From an uncultured Pelosinus sp. (GTDB taxonomy: Bacteria; Bacillota; Negativicutes; UMGS1260), in assembly GCA_900550105.1 (NCBI GenBank), contig URQW01000133.1, forward strand, positions 1 through 6,183: DNA of 6,183 nucleotides, given 5' to 3'. Shown here one piece after another: positions 4,704 through 6,183 of this stretch. The notes under the pieces are model-generated. The model saw nothing but the letters and a program-made list of their open reading frames with translations, made no database searches and was not told the DNA's origin. The translations under genes were made by a program, and so were the position numbers. Numbering within the stretch: position 1 is the first letter of the stretch; each line of letters begins with the position of its first letter.

Positions 4704-5507
4704 ATGAAAAAAGTCCTAACAATTGCTGGTTCGGATTCCAGCGGTGGCGCAGGGATTCAAGCTGACTTGAAAGCTTTTTCGGCGCAAGGCGTATTTGGCA
4801 TGAGTGTTATTACCGCTGTTACAGCACAAAATACTCAAGGCGTTTTTGCCGTTCAAGATATTGATGAAGCGATTATTGCCAAGCAAATAGAAGCAATTTT
4901 TACTGATATTTCAGTAGATGCCGTAAAGATTGGGATGGTTTCTCGTACAGAGACGATAAAAACGATTGTTCAAGGTCTGAATGCTTATGAGGCCAAAGAA
5001 ATTGTCGTTGACCCTGTAATGATTTCAAAAAGCGGTTATCATCTGTTGCAGCCAGAAGCAGCTCATACGCTGATTACGGAGTTGCTGCCTTTGGCTACGA
5101 TTGTTACCCCAAACATTCCCGAAGCAGAAGAAATTACTGGCCTAACGATTCACACAGTAGCAGACATGAAAGAGGCGGCTGTAGTCATTCATAAACTAGG
5201 ACCGCGTTATGTCTTGTTAAAAGGCGGCCATTTAGAAACAGCAGCAACAGATATTTTATTTGATGGCGAAGTCTTTACTCATTTTGATGCGCCGCGTATT
5301 CCTACAAAGAATACTCATGGTACAGGTTGTACCTTATCGTCAGCACTAGCGGCTAATTTAGCAAAGGGACTATCAGCAAAAGAAGCAGTAGCCGTAAGTA
5401 AGGCCTATATTCAAACCGCCATCGAACATTCTTTCGCCATTGGAAAGGGCGTTGGACCAGTTCACCATTTTTATGATTTATACAAAAGTGCAGGTTTGCT
5501 AAAATGA
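4704..5507 (+). CDS. thiD: Hydroxymethylpyrimidine/phosphomethylpyrimidine kinase
   Basis: ThiD phosphorylates 4-amino-5-hydroxymethyl-2-methylpyrimidine (HMP) and then HMP phosphate, giving the HMP pyrophosphate that joins the thiazole unit in thiamin synthesis. It is a cytoplasmic ribokinase-fold enzyme. The N-terminus has the family signature GSDSSGGAGIQADLK (9-23), followed by the substrate-pocket strand TAVTAQNTQGV (37-47). The C-terminal part has THGTGCTLSSALAA with the anion hole GTGC at 206-209 and C209 as the likely catalytic residue. At 267 residues it is full length. GGGAGAG (4691-4697) supports the ATG. Its TGA overlaps the ATG of cytX, so the two are translationally coupled. Some ThiD-like proteins act as pyridoxal kinases; the coupling with an HMP transporter argues for the thiamin role. 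No TPP riboswitch was found in front of it. Confidence 0.95.
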   Translation: MKKVLTIAGSDSSGGAGIQADLKAFSAQGVFGMSVITAVTAQNTQGVFAVQDIDEAIIAKQIEAIFTDISVDAVKIGMVSRTETIKTIVQGLNAYEAKEIVVDPVMISKSGYHLLQPEAAHTLITELLPLATIVTPNIPEAEEITGLTIHTVADMKEAAVVIHKLGPRYVLLKGGHLETAATDILFDGEVFTHFDAPRIPTKNTHGTGCTLSSALAANLAKGLSAKEAVAVSKAYIQTAIEHSFAIGKGVGPVHHFYDLYKSAGLLK

Positions 5508-6183
5508 ATCTTAAGAATGAATGTAACCTGACTTTTTCTCACTTTCTATTTCTTTGGTTTGGGGCTGCTGTATCAATTGCGGAAATTTTGACAGGCGGAT
5601 TATTAGCTCCCCTTGGTTTTCAGGATGGGCTTATTGCCATTTTGCTCGGCCATTTGATTGGAACTATCATTTTAGTGTTAGGCGGCTTTATCGGTTCTGA
5701 GGCAAGAATTCCCGCTAGTGTATCAATACGTATTTCTTTTGGTGTATATGGATCTTATCTATTTTCTGTTTTAAATATTTTACAACTCGTTGGTTGGACT
5801 GCTGTCATGATCCTGACGGCGGCACGATCAGTCAATGAAATTACAAAAGTACTTTGGAATTATGACAATTTTTCTATATGGGGAATAGGTATTGGCGCTC
5901 TTGTTTTTCTCTGGATTTTACTAGGCCGCGAGGGCGGGCTAAAACGGCTTAATATGGTTGCTGTATTTTGTTTGTTTATCATGACTCTTGTATTAAGTAA
6001 AGTAGTCTTTCATGATGGCGCCGTTTTTTCTCTGCCAGCAAGCGGAACGATGAGCTTCGGTGAAGCCCTTGAGTTAAGCGTCATTATGCCGCTGTCTTGG
6101 CTGCCGCTTATTGCAGATTATACGCGGTTTGCCAAAAGTAACGGAGCTGCTGTTTGGGGAAGCGGGCTTGGCTATTTTTTTGG
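5504..6183 (+). CDS. cytX: CytX, putative hydroxymethylpyrimidine transporter, NCS1 family (3' partial)
   Basis: The ATG at 5504 overlaps the thiD stop codon (ATGA), and no strong ribosome binding site precedes it, so it probably depends on ribosomes finishing thiD. The frame stays open to the right edge, giving 226 codons. The protein is very hydrophobic, with predicted membrane helices near residues 11-34, 42-64, 80-106, 124-141 and 150-168. NCS1 landmarks include WFGAAVSIAEILTGGLLAP (18-36), a GHLIGT turn (49-54), GREGGLKRLN (141-150) and MPLSWLPLIADYTRFA (195-210), typical of cytosine/purine/thiamin-precursor permeases. Family members usually exceed 380 residues, so nearly half is missing. 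The likely role is uptake of the thiamin pyrimidine (HMP) for ThiD. Cytosine uptake (CodB type) is the alternative, made less likely by the thiD overlap. Confidence 0.9.
   Translation, partial: MNLKNECNLTFSHFLFLWFGAAVSIAEILTGGLLAPLGFQDGLIAILLGHLIGTIILVLGGFIGSEARIPASVSIRISFGVYGSYLFSVLNILQLVGWTAVMILTAARSVNEITKVLWNYDNFSIWGIGIGALVFLWILLGREGGLKRLNMVAVFCLFIMTLVLSKVVFHDGAVFSLPASGTMSFGEALELSVIMPLSWLPLIADYTRFAKSNGAAVWGSGLGYFF

Overview
The window looks like chromosome from a low-GC, Gram-positive-type bacterium (Firmicutes/Bacillota). Genes have strong AGGAGG-type ribosome binding sites, A/T-flanked hairpin terminators and sigma-A-like promoters. The carboxyspermidine gene pair and the membrane-anchored spermidine-synthase-like protein would fit Negativicutes such as the Sporomusa/Pelosinus group. 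That placement is an impression from gene content, not a search result.

Layout. (1) 1-980, plus strand: the C-terminal part of a spermidine-synthase-like protein, open at the window start and probably preceded by a membrane domain. (2) 1048-1079: a terminator symmetrical enough to serve both strands. (3) 1095-1262, minus strand: an unnamed 55-residue protein with six cysteines. It has an excellent ribosome binding site and a promoter with a perfect -10 box, overlapped by a near-perfect PerR-type operator. (4) 1385-3930, plus strand: a polyamine operon with its own promoter and terminator. nspC (carboxynorspermidine/carboxyspermidine decarboxylase) is followed by the matching NADPH-dependent dehydrogenase. 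(5) 4009-4251, plus strand: an 80-residue protein joining a HypB-like Cys-x-x-Cys-Gly-Cys start to an HMA-like fold that has lost its own metal cysteines. (6) 4253-4528, minus strand: a small predicted membrane protein of unknown function with a good promoter of its own. (7) 4704-6183, plus strand: thiD and cytX, overlapping by ATGA and forming a thiamin-pyrimidine salvage operon. cytX runs off the right end.

How the genes work together. The dehydrogenase would condense aspartate semialdehyde with a diamine, and NspC would decarboxylate the product to spermidine or norspermidine, with no need for decarboxylated S-adenosylmethionine. The upstream spermidine-synthase-like protein has lost both acidic residues expected to hold putrescine, so it is probably not a competing spermidine synthase. 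CytX would import hydroxymethylpyrimidine and ThiD would phosphorylate it for thiamin synthesis; no TPP riboswitch is visible in front of thiD.

The least explained parts are the two small cysteine-rich proteins, the small membrane protein and the palindromes over the promoters. No CRISPR array, tRNA, rRNA or insertion sequence was seen.
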